A stretch of 64,000 nucleotides of DNA from Arthrobacter pigmenti. Its GTDB lineage: Bacteria > Actinomycetota > Actinomycetes > Actinomycetales > Micrococcaceae. The translations under genes and the position numbers were made by a program. The DNA is taken from positions 3,596,001 to 3,660,000 of the forward strand of contig NZ_JAATJL010000001.1 of NCBI RefSeq assembly GCF_011927905.1, given 5' to 3'. The notes below the pieces were generated by a model, which saw only the letters and a list, made by a program, of their open reading frames with translations, made no database searches and was not told where the DNA came from. Positions 26,899 through 35,878 of this stretch are shown one piece after another. How positions within the stretch are numbered: the stretch's first letter is position 1; each line of letters starts with the position of its first letter.

Positions 26899-27944
26899 TC
26901 CGGCGGCCGCGCCTCAATCCGGTTGTCGGCACGGCACGAAACCTGGTGCGGGCAGCGCTGGATGAGGCGCAGGTCCCTCCCGGCTCGCTGATCCTGGTGG
27001 CCTGCAGCGGAGGCGCCGATTCACTCGCCGTCGCCGCGACCACGGCGCACCTCGCACGGAGCGGGCAGTACCGGGTGGGCGCCGTCGTCGTCGATCACGG
27101 ACTGCAGCCTGACAGCGCGGAAGTGGCCGAAGCCGCGCGCGGTCAACTGACGGAACTCGGCCTCGAACCGGTCGAAGTGCGGCGGGTGGAGGTGCCCAGC
27201 AGGGGGATGGGCCCGGAAGCCGCGGCCCGGACAGCCCGCTACGCCGCGCTCGACGCAGCCGTGGAAGACCACGCAGCCGGCGCCGTCCTGCTCGGTCACA
27301 CCCTCGATGACCAGGCGGAACAGGTGCTCCTCGGACTCTCGCGCGGATCGGGAACGCGCTCGCTGAGCGGCATGCCGGCGCGCAGGGGCGTCTACCTCCG
27401 TCCCTTCCTGGGCCTCCGGCGGTCCGACACCGAGGAGATCTGCCGATTCAGCGGGCTCGCCCCGTGGCACGATCCAACGAACGCCGACCCGTCCCTCACC
27501 CGCTCCCGCGTCCGCACCCAGGTGCTGCCCTACCTTGAGGACGCGCTCGGCCCCGGCATTGTGGAAGCCCTCCACCGCACCTCACGCATCCTCGCGCAGG
27601 ACGCCGCCTACCTCGACGAACTCGCTTACGCCGAGTACACACGGCTAAGGACAACGCACGACGACGGCAGCCTCCTTTTGGGCGAGGATGCCCTGCGCGC
27701 CCTGCCGCCTGCGCTGCGCCAACGCGTGCTGGCGCTCGCCGTCGTCGAACTCGGTGGAGTGCAGCCCAGTTTCGAGCGGCTGCTCGCCGCGGAGAACCTG
27801 CTGCGCAGGAAGGGATCGGCTGGCCCGGTGCAGCTGGGCGGCAAGGTCAGCGCCCATCGCCAGGTGCGTGGACCCCGGGTTCCCCACGGTGACGCCAGCT
27901 ATGGCAGTCTTGTCCTTAGGAAAAACCACCCCAAGCCGTCCTGA
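26895..27944 (+). CDS. tilS: tRNA(Ile)-lysidine synthase
   Basis: Modifies the wobble cytidine of the CAU anticodon in tRNA-Ile2 to lysidine. 349 aa, N-ATPase type. The PP-loop is VACSGGADSLAVAA at about 29-42, followed by VDHGLQ and the LGHTLDDQAEQVLLGLSRGSG motif, and ending the core in DPTNADPSLTRSRVR. GTG 26895 overlaps the upstream stop (GTGA). Earlier in-frame codons lie within the metalloprotease gene. The C-terminal domain is short, as usual in actinobacteria. Confidence 0.95.
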   Translation: MIRRPRLNPVVGTARNLVRAALDEAQVPPGSLILVACSGGADSLAVAATTAHLARSGQYRVGAVVVDHGLQPDSAEVAEAARGQLTELGLEPVEVRRVEVPSRGMGPEAAARTARYAALDAAVEDHAAGAVLLGHTLDDQAEQVLLGLSRGSGTRSLSGMPARRGVYLRPFLGLRRSDTEEICRFSGLAPWHDPTNADPSLTRSRVRTQVLPYLEDALGPGIVEALHRTSRILAQDAAYLDELAYAEYTRLRTTHDDGSLLLGEDALRALPPALRQRVLALAVVELGGVQPSFERLLAAENLLRRKGSAGPVQLGGKVSAHRQVRGPRVPHGDASYGSLVLRKNHPKPS

Positions 27945-27980
27945 ACGGCGCGGGCAAAAACCTCAATCCGGGAGTAATTG

Positions 27981-28532
27981 GTGGATTCACACGACGTCCA
28001 GGCGGACCTCAAGCACGTTCTCTACACCAAGGAAGAGATTCAGCAGCGGGTCCAGGAACTGGCCGCCGAGATTGACCGGGACTACGCAGACAGGGACGTC
28101 CTTATTGTCGGAGTCCTGAAGGGCGCCGTCATGGTGATGGCGGACCTCGCGCGCGCCATGCATTCCCACGTCACGATGGACTGGATGGCGGTATCCTCCT
28201 ATGGCTCCGGCACGCAGTCCTCGGGTGTGGTGCGGATCCTGAAGGACCTGGAGACGGATCTCATGGGCAAGCACGTACTCATTGTCGAGGACATCATCGA
28301 CTCCGGCCTGACCCTCTCCTGGCTCAAGGCAAACCTGCTCTCCCGGGGGCCTGCGTCCGTTGAGATCTGCACCCTGTTGCGCAAGCCGGAAGCGGCGAAG
28401 GTCACCATCGATGTGAAGTACGTCGGCTATGACATCCCCAACGAGTTCGTGGTGGGCTATGGCCTTGACTTCGCGGAGAAGTACCGCAACCTGGACTTCA
28501 TCGGAACCCTCGCCCCGCACGTCTACGAGTAG
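27981..28532 (+). CDS. hpt: Hypoxanthine phosphoribosyltransferase
   Basis: A 183-aa purine-salvage enzyme making IMP or GMP from the free base and PRPP. The PRPP-binding motif is VLIVEDIIDSGLTLSWL at about 98, a flexible-loop region contains SSYGSGTQSSG, and the C-terminal base-binding part contains VGYGLDFAEKYRN. GTG 27981 has GGGAG 6 nt upstream; the preceding TTG (27978) is too close. It lies between tilS and ftsH, a conserved bacterial order. Confidence 0.95.
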   Translation: MDSHDVQADLKHVLYTKEEIQQRVQELAAEIDRDYADRDVLIVGVLKGAVMVMADLARAMHSHVTMDWMAVSSYGSGTQSSGVVRILKDLETDLMGKHVLIVEDIIDSGLTLSWLKANLLSRGPASVEICTLLRKPEAAKVTIDVKYVGYDIPNEFVVGYGLDFAEKYRNLDFIGTLAPHVYE

Positions 28533-28688
28533 CCGGTTCAGGGGCTGGGGCGCCCATCCGCTACGCCCAGAGGGAACTTTCCTTTGCGCATGTGCGTGGA
28601 TTCTGCAGACGATGTAAAGCTGGTACTTGTTCGAGCGCACTGCACTGGAGACCAGCTATACGGACCAGCGCTATTTGGTTGATGAAGC

Positions 28689-28722
28689 AGGAGGGACAGG
28701 GCATCCAGCCCTGAGTTGAATG
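28689..28722 (+). promoter_or_regulatory. Hairpin between the ftsH Shine-Dalgarno sequence and start codon
   Basis: AGGAGGG (28689-28695) is 25 nt from ATG 28720. In between, CAGGGC (28697-28702) can pair with GCCCTG (28708-28713). Folding this 17-nt hairpin leaves about 8 nt of effective spacing. Confidence 0.55.
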
Positions 28723-30792
28723 AAATTCAAGAACATTTTCAGAGGACCCATTTTCTGGATAGTGCTGGCTGTTGTCGCACTCCTGGTGATCCTGCCCTCC
28801 GTCTTCAACAACAGCGGTTCGCGCGTGGATACCAAAGTGGGTCTGGAGCTCCTCGCGAATGACCAGGTGGAGCAGGCCAAGATTGTCGACGGCGAGAACC
28901 GGGTGGATCTCACGCTCCGTGAGGACTACGAGGAGCTCGGGCAGAGCGTTTACTTCCTCTTCAGTAACAACCGCGGGGAACTCGTTGTCGAGGCGATCAA
29001 CTCCTCCGACGTGGACGGCTTCACGGACCAGCCCATCGAGAACAACTGGTTCACCAGTATCCTCGGGCTGATCCTGCCCATCCTCATCCTGGGCGCCATC
29101 TTCTGGTTCCTGCTCAGCCGGATGCAGGGCGGCGGCTCCAAGGTCATGCAGTTCGGCAAGTCCAAGGCCAAGCTGATCAGCAAGGACATGCCGCAGGTCA
29201 CCTTCAATGACGTCGCAGGCGCCGATGAAGCGGTGGAAGAACTCCACGAGATCAAGGAGTTCCTGCAGGAGCCCGCCAAGTTCCAGGCCCTGGGCGCCAA
29301 GATCCCCAAGGGCGTGCTGCTTTACGGCCCTCCCGGTACCGGTAAAACCCTGCTCGCGCGCGCCGTTGCCGGTGAAGCGGGCGTGCCGTTCTATTCAATC
29401 TCCGGCTCGGACTTCGTCGAAATGTTCGTCGGTGTGGGTGCCTCGCGTGTCCGCGACCTGTTCGAGCAGGCCAAGTCCAACGCTCCGGCCATCATCTTCG
29501 TGGACGAGATTGACGCCGTCGGACGCCACCGTGGTGCCGGCGTCGGCGGCGGCAATGACGAGCGTGAACAGACGCTGAACCAGCTCCTGGTGGAGATGGA
29601 CGGCTTTGACGCCAACACCAACGTCATCCTCATCGCTGCAACCAACCGGCCTGACGTCCTGGACCCGGCACTGCTCCGTCCGGGCCGCTTCGACCGGCAG
29701 ATCGGCGTCGAGGCCCCGGATATGGGTGGCCGGATGCGCATCCTCCAGGTTCACGCGAAGGGCAAGCCGATGGCCCCCGGCGTGGATCTGCGCTCCGTGG
29801 CGAAGAAGACGCCGGGCTTCACCGGTGCGGATCTCGCCAACGTCCTCAATGAGGCAGCTCTGTTGACCGCACGGTCCAACGCGCAGCTCATCGACGACCG
29901 CGCCCTCGATGAGGCGATCGACCGCGTCATCGCGGGCCCGCAGAAGCGCAGCCGCGTGATGAAGGAACTCGAGCGGAAGATCACGGCGTACCACGAGGGC
30001 GGCCACGCCCTGGTGGCGGCAGCTCTCCGCAACACCGATCCCGTCACCAAGGTCACCATCCTGCCGCGCGGGCGTGCCCTGGGGTACACCATGGTGCTGC
30101 CGGCGGATGACAAGTATTCGATCACGCGCAATGAACTGCTCGACCAGCTTGCGTACGCCATGGGCGGCCGCGTGGCCGAGGAAATCGTCTTCCACGACCC
30201 GTCCACGGGGGCTTCCAACGACATCGAGAAGGCAACCTCCACGGCGCGCAAGATGGTCACCCAGTACGGCATGAGCGAACGCATCGGCTCGGTGAAGCTG
30301 GGCCAGGGCGGCGGTGAGCCGTTCCTCGGACGCGACATGGGCCATGAGCGCAACTACTCGGACCACATCGCCTACATCGTTGACGAGGAAGTCCGCCGCC
30401 TCATCGACAACGCCCATGACGAGGCCTACGCAATCCTCACGGAGAACCGCGACGTCCTCGATCGGCTGGCGCTGGAACTGCTGGAGCGCGAAACCTTGAA
30501 CCAGGCGGAGATCGCAGAGGTCTTCGAGGACATCCGGAAGCGGGACGCCCGTCACGTCTGGCTTTCCAAGGACAGCCGGCCCGTGCATTCGCTGCCTCCC
30601 GTGGTTACTCCGAAGGAACGCGCCGAGGCAGAAGCCTCCGGTGAGCCGGATCCGGACAGCGTTTCACCCCAGGACCAGATCGCCGATGCAAACCTGCCAC
30701 GGGACTTCGACGTTCAGGGTGACGGACTGCCGGAACCGGAGACAGAATCGGATGACAAGGGCGGCGCGACGGGAACCAACCGTTCCGACTAG
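28720..30792 (+). CDS. ftsH: ATP-dependent membrane zinc metalloprotease FtsH
   Basis: A 690-aa AAA+ protease that extracts and degrades membrane and regulatory proteins. Two transmembrane segments (about 10-29 and 113-133) flank an extracytoplasmic domain. Walker A GPPGTGKT is at 203-210, Walker B IIFVDEID at 258-265, and the second region of homology includes [21 protein letters not shown]. The zinc site HEGGH is at 425-429. The last ~70 residues are an acidic Pro/Glu-rich tail. It starts a long run of folate, pantothenate and lysS genes. The spacing of its ribosome-binding site is unusual (see the hairpin feature). Confidence 0.97.
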   Translation: MKFKNIFRGPIFWIVLAVVALLVILPSVFNNSGSRVDTKVGLELLANDQVEQAKIVDGENRVDLTLREDYEELGQSVYFLFSNNRGELVVEAINSSDVDGFTDQPIENNWFTSILGLILPILILGAIFWFLLSRMQGGGSKVMQFGKSKAKLISKDMPQVTFNDVAGADEAVEELHEIKEFLQEPAKFQALGAKIPKGVLLYGPPGTGKTLLARAVAGEAGVPFYSISGSDFVEMFVGVGASRVRDLFEQAKSNAPAIIFVDEIDAVGRHRGAGVGGGNDEREQTLNQLLVEMDGFDANTNVILIAATNRPDVLDPALLRPGRFDRQIGVEAPDMGGRMRILQVHAKGKPMAPGVDLRSVAKKTPGFTGADLANVLNEAALLTARSNAQLIDDRALDEAIDRVIAGPQKRSRVMKELERKITAYHEGGHALVAAALRNTDPVTKVTILPRGRALGYTMVLPADDKYSITRNELLDQLAYAMGGRVAEEIVFHDPSTGASNDIEKATSTARKMVTQYGMSERIGSVKLGQGGGEPFLGRDMGHERNYSDHIAYIVDEEVRRLIDNAHDEAYAILTENRDVLDRLALELLERETLNQAEIAEVFEDIRKRDARHVWLSKDSRPVHSLPPVVTPKERAEAEASGEPDPDSVSPQDQIADANLPRDFDVQGDGLPEPETESDDKGGATGTNRSD

Positions 30793-30839
30793 GCGGGTCG
30801 AACCCCGTAACCACTGGGGGACGGCCGTAGGGGCCGGGT

Positions 30840-30855
30840 TAGGATGCTTTGCGTG
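30840..30855 (+). promoter_or_regulatory. -10 hexamer for a leaderless folE transcript
   Basis: TAGGAT (30840-30845) ends 7 nt before GTG 30853. This argues for GTG 30853 rather than ATG 30844 as the folE start, since the ATG overlaps the hexamer. Confidence 0.6.
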
Positions 30856-31470
30856 ACCGATTTTGACGATGAGATGGTAAATGCTGCCCTGGCGGCCACC
30901 GGCTCCAAGGTAGACAAGCCCCGAATCGAGCGGGCGGTCAGGGAAATCCTGGCCGCAATCGGCGAAGATCCTGACCGGGACGGGCTCCAGGACACCCCCA
31001 AACGGGTTGCGAAAGCGTACGCCGAATTCTTCGCCGGCCTCCACCAGGATCCAAAGGATGTCCTCTCGATCACGTTCGATCTGGACCATGAGGAACTGGT
31101 GCTGGTCAAGGACATTCCGTTCTACTCAACCTGCGAGCATCATCTCGTCCCATTTCACGGCACGGCGCACATCGGGTACATTCCCTCTGAAGAAGGGAAG
31201 ATCACCGGCCTCAGCAAACTGGCGCGGCTGGTTGAGATTTACGCACGTCGTCCACAGGTGCAGGAGCGCCTGACCACGCAGATCGTCGACGCGCTGATGG
31301 AGCACCTGCAACCCAAGGGCGCCATTGTGGTTATCGAATGCGAACACCTGTGCATGTCGATGCGGGGCATCCGCAAGCCTGGAGCGAAAACCGTCACCTC
31401 GGCGGTGCGCGGCCAGGTGCGCGACGCCGCCACACGCGCCGAGGCCATGAGCCTGATACTCGGAAGATAG
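30853..31470 (+). CDS. folE: GTP cyclohydrolase I
   Basis: First step of folate (pterin) synthesis: GTP to dihydroneopterin triphosphate. 205 aa. Signature segments are [22 protein letters not shown], with the zinc-ligand Cys and His, then [20 protein letters not shown], and [16 protein letters not shown] with the second zinc Cys. The GTG at 30853 is preferred on leaderless-promoter grounds. It lies 13 bp before folP. Confidence 0.96.
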   Translation: MTDFDDEMVNAALAATGSKVDKPRIERAVREILAAIGEDPDRDGLQDTPKRVAKAYAEFFAGLHQDPKDVLSITFDLDHEELVLVKDIPFYSTCEHHLVPFHGTAHIGYIPSEEGKITGLSKLARLVEIYARRPQVQERLTTQIVDALMEHLQPKGAIVVIECEHLCMSMRGIRKPGAKTVTSAVRGQVRDAATRAEAMSLILGR

Positions 31471-31483
31471 GACACCGCACTAT

Positions 31484-32389
31484 ATGGATTCACTCGCAGC
31501 AGCCCCAGGAACCGGACCAGCAACGTCGCCCCTGCCCGTCCTGAGGCCAACCCGGGTCCGCAAGTCCTTCGCGGACCTGCCAACCAACCGGACGCTCGTG
31601 ATGGGAATCCTCAACGTCACTCCGGACTCCTTCAGCGACGGCGGCAGGTTCGCCACCGCTGACGACGCCATTGCCGAGGGCCTCCGCATGCACTACGCCG
31701 GAGCGGACATTGTTGACGTGGGCGGTGAATCCACGCGGCCCAACGCACAGCAGACCACCGTGGAGGAGGAGCAGCAGCGCATCCTCCCTGTCGTTGCCGC
31801 GCTGGTGAAGGCCGGCGCCCTGGTCAGCGTTGACACCATGCACGCCGCTACGGCGGCCAAGGCGATCGACGCCGGTGCGGCCATCGTCAACGACGTGTCC
31901 GGCCTCGACTTCGATCCGGAGATGCCGTCGCTCATCGCGGAGCGCGGTGTCCCCTACGTCCTCATGCACAGCCGTGGCAACGCGCAGACCATGGACTCGC
32001 TCACCGATTACGACGACGTCGTGGAGGACGTCATCGCCGAGCTCATGAGTGTGCGGGACAAGTTCTATGAAGCGGGTGTCTCCGCCGAGCAGATCATCCT
32101 CGATCCGGGAATCGGTTTCGCCAAGAAGGGGGACCATAACTGGGAACTGCTGCGCTCGCTGGAGCGCTTCGAGGTGCTCGGTCACCGGATCCTGGTGGGA
32201 GCATCCCGCAAAAGCTTCCTCGGCACCCTGCTCAGCACCGCGGGCAAGGCTGCCGCACCCGCCGAGCGGAATTCCGCGACCATTGCCGTGTCCACCCTGG
32301 CGGCGGCCGGCGGCGCCTGGTGCGTCCGCGTGCACGACGTCGGCCCCAACCTGGACGCCGTCAAGGTTGCCGCTTCCTGGACCAAGTAG
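31484..32389 (+). CDS. folP: Dihydropteroate synthase
   Basis: Condenses the pterin pyrophosphate with p-aminobenzoate; the sulfonamide target. 301 aa. Signature 1 is VMGILNVTPDSFSDGGRF at about 41, followed by DIVDVGGESTRPNAQ and VSVDTMHAATAAKAID. The C-terminal pterin-binding Lys/Arg region contains LVGASRKSFLG. The N-terminal ~35 residues are a Pro/Ala-rich extension typical of Micrococcaceae-type FolP. Part of the folE-folP-folB-folK operon. Confidence 0.96.
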   Translation: MDSLAAAPGTGPATSPLPVLRPTRVRKSFADLPTNRTLVMGILNVTPDSFSDGGRFATADDAIAEGLRMHYAGADIVDVGGESTRPNAQQTTVEEEQQRILPVVAALVKAGALVSVDTMHAATAAKAIDAGAAIVNDVSGLDFDPEMPSLIAERGVPYVLMHSRGNAQTMDSLTDYDDVVEDVIAELMSVRDKFYEAGVSAEQIILDPGIGFAKKGDHNWELLRSLERFEVLGHRILVGASRKSFLGTLLSTAGKAAAPAERNSATIAVSTLAAAGGAWCVRVHDVGPNLDAVKVAASWTK

Positions 32390-32396
32390 GCGCACA

Positions 32397-32786
32397 ATGA
32401 CAACAGTTTCGAGTCCGCCCACGCGGCAGGACACCATCACGCTCACGGGGATCACCGCCGTCGGGCATCACGGGGTTTTCGAGCACGAGCGGCGCGACGG
32501 GCAACCGTTCATCGTGGATGTCGTGCTTCACCTCGACCTGCGCCCGGCAGGAATCTCGGATGACCTCACCCGGACCGCACACTACGGTGAACTGGCGGAG
32601 CAGGTCCGTGATCTCATCACCGGCGAACCGCTCAACCTCATCGAAGCCCTCGCTGAGCGCATCGCCGGGCACGTGCTGGAATCCTTCGCCGTTGACGCGG
32701 TCGAGGTGACGGTACACAAGCCCAAGGCACCCATCGAGGTGCCGTTTGGAGACGTCACCGTTTCCATCTTCCGGGAACGCGCGTGA
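32397..32786 (+). CDS. folB: Dihydroneopterin aldolase
   Basis: A 129-aa tunnel-fold enzyme of folate synthesis. Signature segments: LTGITAVGHHGVFEHERRDG, with the active-site Tyr position occupied by His-His-Gly-Val, then TRTAHYGELAEQV with the conserved Tyr, LIEALAERIAGHVL with conserved Glu, and VTVHKPKAPIEVPFGDV with the catalytic Lys. ATG 32397 lies 7 bp after folP. Its stop overlaps the folK start by 4 bp. Confidence 0.94.
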   Translation: MTTVSSPPTRQDTITLTGITAVGHHGVFEHERRDGQPFIVDVVLHLDLRPAGISDDLTRTAHYGELAEQVRDLITGEPLNLIEALAERIAGHVLESFAVDAVEVTVHKPKAPIEVPFGDVTVSIFRERA

Positions 32787-33277
32787 GCGGCACGGTGCGC
32801 TCAGTCCTCGCGCTGGGCAGCAACCTCGGGGAGAGCAATGACACGCTCTCACTGGCTGTGGCGGATATCGTCGACTCACCGCATGTCCGGCTGCGCGAGG
32901 TCTCTCCCGTAGTGCTGTCCAAGGCCGTGGGCGGTCCTGAGCAGCCCGACTACCTGAACATGGTCATCGAAATCGAGACCGACCTGGGTCCGTACGAACT
33001 CCTGGAACACTGCCAGGCCGTGGAAAACAAGCATCACCGCGTGCGGACGGTCCGCTGGGGGCCACGTACCCTGGACATCGACATCGTCACCTACGGGAAC
33101 CTGGTCTCCGACGATGAGCGGCTCACCCTTCCGCATCCCCGGGCTGCTGAACGGGCGTTTGTGCTGCAGCCGTGGGCGTGGATGGATTCCTCGGCCAGGC
33201 TGGCGGGACGGCCGGTCACGGAACTGGCTGAGCAGGCAGATGATCTCTCCGGCCTCGCGCCGTTCGAGGGCGTCTAG
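32783..33277 (+). CDS. folK: 6-Hydroxymethyl-dihydropterin pyrophosphokinase
   Basis: A 164-aa HPPK that transfers pyrophosphate from ATP to the pterin. It shows ALGSNLGES at the N-terminus, and RVRTVRWGPRTLDIDIVTYG with the metal-binding D-I-D, then LPHPRAAERAFVLQPWAWM. The GTG start overlaps the folB stop (GTGA), so translation is coupled. Confidence 0.95.
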   Translation: MSGTVRSVLALGSNLGESNDTLSLAVADIVDSPHVRLREVSPVVLSKAVGGPEQPDYLNMVIEIETDLGPYELLEHCQAVENKHHRVRTVRWGPRTLDIDIVTYGNLVSDDERLTLPHPRAAERAFVLQPWAWMDSSARLAGRPVTELAEQADDLSGLAPFEGV

Positions 33278-33280
33278 CAT

Positions 33281-33328
33281 GTAGCGCCCCCAGGGCTCGC
33301 TTCGCTCACGCCGGGTCCCTCGCGCTAC
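33281..33328. repeat. Imperfect inverted repeat before the DUF3180 gene
   Basis: GTAGCGC (33281-33287) and GCGCTAC (33322-33328) form a 7-bp inverted repeat around a GC-rich loop. The right arm overlaps the probable -10 of the next gene, so it may be a weak terminator or a regulatory structure. Confidence 0.4.
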
Positions 33329-33340
33329 GCTTAGGCTGTG
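33326..33340 (+). promoter_or_regulatory. -10 hexamer for a leaderless DUF3180 gene
   Basis: TACGCT (33326-33331) ends 6 nt before GTG 33338. No Shine-Dalgarno sequence. Confidence 0.5.
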
Positions 33341-33829
33341 GGCTCAATCAGGTTCGGCTGGCTGGTATTCATAGCCCTGGTGGCCGGTGCCGCGGGGTGG
33401 CTGGTCAATTGGGGGGCTACCCGTAACGGTTTCCCTACGCCGTCGCTGCCGCTCAGTTCCCTCCTCACCATCGCAGCCGTCATCGCGGTGACGCTGATAT
33501 TTGGACTGCGCGTCCGTCGCTGGCGCAACGGGAACTCCAAGCGCAGGCTGGATCCGCTTCTCGCCGCCCGCACCGTGGTCCTCGCGCAGGCCACGGCTTA
33601 CGCAGGGGCCCTCAGTGCCGGCTGGCACGCGGGCATCCTTGCCGATCAGCTCACCTGGGTGAGCCTCACGGGCAATTTCGGACCCATTTGGGGGAGCGTC
33701 GCGCTGATTGCAGCCGGTATTGCGATGATTGTGGTTGGTCTGATGGTGGAAAGCTTCTGCAAGCTTCCGCCGGATGATGACGCCGGGGCGGATGAGTCCC
33801 GGGAAAGCGGCGAGGGGGAGTATGCGTAG
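33338..33829 (+). CDS. DUF3180 membrane protein
   Basis: A 163-aa actinobacterial membrane protein of unknown function. Four hydrophobic segments are visible: WLVFIALVAGAAGWLV, LLTIAAVIAVTLIFGL, a segment around ARTVVLAQATAYAGAL, and WGSVALIAAGIAMIVVGLMV. The C-terminus is acidic (DDDAGADESRESGEGEY). It sits after folK and overlaps the next PH-domain gene, the usual actinobacterial context. Confidence 0.85.
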   Translation: MGSIRFGWLVFIALVAGAAGWLVNWGATRNGFPTPSLPLSSLLTIAAVIAVTLIFGLRVRRWRNGNSKRRLDPLLAARTVVLAQATAYAGALSAGWHAGILADQLTWVSLTGNFGPIWGSVALIAAGIAMIVVGLMVESFCKLPPDDDAGADESRESGEGEYA

Positions 33830-34337
33830 GGAAGAACCAATAGACCCAACCGGGATCGAGTGGACACAGGTGTCACCGAAGTACCTGAAAGTCCAGCTTG
33901 TTGGGTGGGCGATCAGCAGCGTGTTCTACCTGCTGATCCTGTCCGTGCCCCTTGTGCTGATGCTGACAGGGGTCTGGGAGGGATTCCCCGCCTGGCTGGC
34001 TTGGCTGCTGCCCGCCGCCGTCGTCGTTCTCGCGGTGTGGCGCGGACTGCTGCTTCCGCGGCAGGTTCGCGCGATCGGCTATGCCGAACGCAACGAGGAT
34101 CTGCTGATCCGGCGCGGAATTTTTTTCCAGCGCACCATGGTGGTCCCGTATGGCCGCATGCAGTACGTCGACGTCGGCGTGGGGCCGATCGAGCGGGCGC
34201 TGGGGTTGTGCACCGTCAAACTGCACACCGCCTCACCGGGTACCAACGCGGAGATTCCGGGCCTGCCAACAAGCGAGGGGGCCCGGCTCCGCGAGCAACT
34301 CTCCGCGCGCGGTGAGGCGAAGCTGGCGGGACTGTGA
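33822..34337 (+). CDS. PH domain-containing membrane protein (bPH2/YdbS type)
   Basis: A 171-aa protein. Two transmembrane segments at about 25-45 and 55-75 precede a bacterial PH-like domain (GIFFQRTMVVPYGRMQYVDV, LGLCTVKLHTASPGTNAEIP). ATG 33822 follows GAGGGGGAG and overlaps the end of the DUF3180 gene. YdbS-type proteins occur paired with the larger YdbT-type protein, which here follows with a 4-bp overlap. The role is uncertain, with envelope stress suggested for relatives. Confidence 0.88.
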   Translation: MRREEPIDPTGIEWTQVSPKYLKVQLVGWAISSVFYLLILSVPLVLMLTGVWEGFPAWLAWLLPAAVVVLAVWRGLLLPRQVRAIGYAERNEDLLIRRGIFFQRTMVVPYGRMQYVDVGVGPIERALGLCTVKLHTASPGTNAEIPGLPTSEGARLREQLSARGEAKLAGL

Positions 34338-35878
34338 GCGCCGTTCAACCGGATCCGGAGCTGCTTGCCACATCTGCGGACGAGTGGAAGCGCGTCCACA
34401 TCGTCTCGCCCCTGGTGCGTGGCTGGATTGCCATCGCCGCGCTGCTCTTCTTCGGCGGAAGGGACTGGTTCGAAGGGATCCTGACCGGGGACGGTCCGGA
34501 CTTCAACGGGAACACGATTGGACTGGTGTGGGCTGTTGCGATCGTCGTGGGGGTCGCACTTCTAATTGCGGCGGGCTTCTTCCTGTCCTGGTACTTCACC
34601 CGCTATCAGGTCACCGAAGATCATGTCCGCGTAAACTCCGGGGTGATCTTCCGGCAGAACCGCCAGGCGCGGCTGGACCGGGTGCAGGCCATCGACGTAG
34701 TACAGCCGTTCCTTGCCCGTCTCTTTGGTCTCGCGGAGCTGAAGTTCGACGTCGCCGACGCCGGTGAGTCAGCGGTTCGGCTGTCGTTCCTCAAACTGGG
34801 AGAGGCGCAGAAGCTGCGCGCAACGATCCTCGCGCGGGCGGCCGGCGTCACTGTGGACCCCGACCATCCGGACGAAATCCAGGAGGCCCCCGAGCGGGAG
34901 GTCCTGGCGTTGACGCCTGCACGGGTAATCGGCGCGGCGGTGCTGTCCGGCAGCACCATCGTGGTCGTGATCGGTGGGGTCGCCGTCATTGCGTCAGCGA
35001 TCATCTTCGAGTCTGGAGCGTTGCTTGCCGCGATCCTTCCGCTCGCCATCGGCGTGATCAGTGCCTACTGGAATGCGCTCAACACCGGGTTCAATTTCCG
35101 CGCTGCCATCTCCCCGGACGGTATCCGAATCCGCTACGGGCTGCTCGATACGCGGACCCAGACCGTGCCGCCCGGACGGGTCCAGGCCGTTGGCGTGGTG
35201 CAGTCCCCCCTCTGGCGGTTGAAGGGCTGGTACAAAGTCACGGTGAACGTGGCCGGCTACGGCGCGTCCGCCAGCGGGGAAGCGCAGGCCCGGGCAACCC
35301 TCCTACCGGTCGGCACCCGGGACGAGGTGCTGCAGATCCTTGCGCTCGTCCTCCCGGACCCGGGTACGGAACACCCTGTCGAGGTGTTCACAGCCGGTCT
35401 CGCCGGCCGGGATTCTGATGGCGGCTTCGTCACCACTCCGCGCGGCGCCCGGCCCGTCGCGCCGCTGGCCTGGCGGCGCAACGGCGTTGCAGTGACCCAC
35501 ACTGCAATCCTGGCGCGCTCCGGCGCGTGGTGGCGGCAGCTCGCCGTCGTACCCCACGAGCGCACGCAATCCCTTGCGCTACATCAGGGACCGCTTGCCC
35601 GCCGGTTCAAGGTTGCCGACCTCGTCTTCCATACGACGCCGGGGCCCGTGTCCCCACGCGTGCGGCAGATCGAAACCGCGCAGGCGTGGACGCTGTTCCA
35701 GGAGCAGGCCGTCCGCGCCGCTGAGGCCCGCAGGCGCAGCGGGCCGGAACAATGGATGCGGCCCTCTGACCAGCCGACCGCCGACGCACCGGAAGCACCG
35801 GACGAGCCCCGACCTGCAGCTGACCCTGCAGTCATGCCGGAACCCCCGTCTTACCAGGAAGGCCCGCAGAAGCAGTGA
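34334..35878 (+). CDS. PH domain-containing membrane protein, tandem domains (YdbT type)
   Basis: A 514-aa protein with two or three bPH2 domains separated by transmembrane pairs: hydrophobic regions near 30-50, 60-85, 195-225 and 230-250. PH-like strands include NSGVIFRQNRQARLDRVQAI, then RYGLLDTRTQTVPPGRVQAV, and a third partial unit with VVPHERTQSLALHQGPL. The C-terminal 60 residues are Pro/Glu-rich and probably disordered. The GTG start overlaps the upstream stop. It pairs with the smaller PH protein. Confidence 0.87.
   Translation: MSAVQPDPELLATSADEWKRVHIVSPLVRGWIAIAALLFFGGRDWFEGILTGDGPDFNGNTIGLVWAVAIVVGVALLIAAGFFLSWYFTRYQVTEDHVRVNSGVIFRQNRQARLDRVQAIDVVQPFLARLFGLAELKFDVADAGESAVRLSFLKLGEAQKLRATILARAAGVTVDPDHPDEIQEAPEREVLALTPARVIGAAVLSGSTIVVVIGGVAVIASAIIFESGALLAAILPLAIGVISAYWNALNTGFNFRAAISPDGIRIRYGLLDTRTQTVPPGRVQAVGVVQSPLWRLKGWYKVTVNVAGYGASASGEAQARATLLPVGTRDEVLQILALVLPDPGTEHPVEVFTAGLAGRDSDGGFVTTPRGARPVAPLAWRRNGVAVTHTAILARSGAWWRQLAVVPHERTQSLALHQGPLARRFKVADLVFHTTPGPVSPRVRQIETAQAWTLFQEQAVRAAEARRRSGPEQWMRPSDQPTADAPEAPDEPRPAADPAVMPEPPSYQEGPQKQ

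Noticed and set aside
29395-30588. 397-codon open frame on the minus strand
   Set aside because: Antisense to ftsH; no independent start signal or family.
30795-30830. GGGTTCGA-like T-arm on the minus strand after ftsH
   Set aside because: No cloverleaf can be completed, and the region is the folE promoter.
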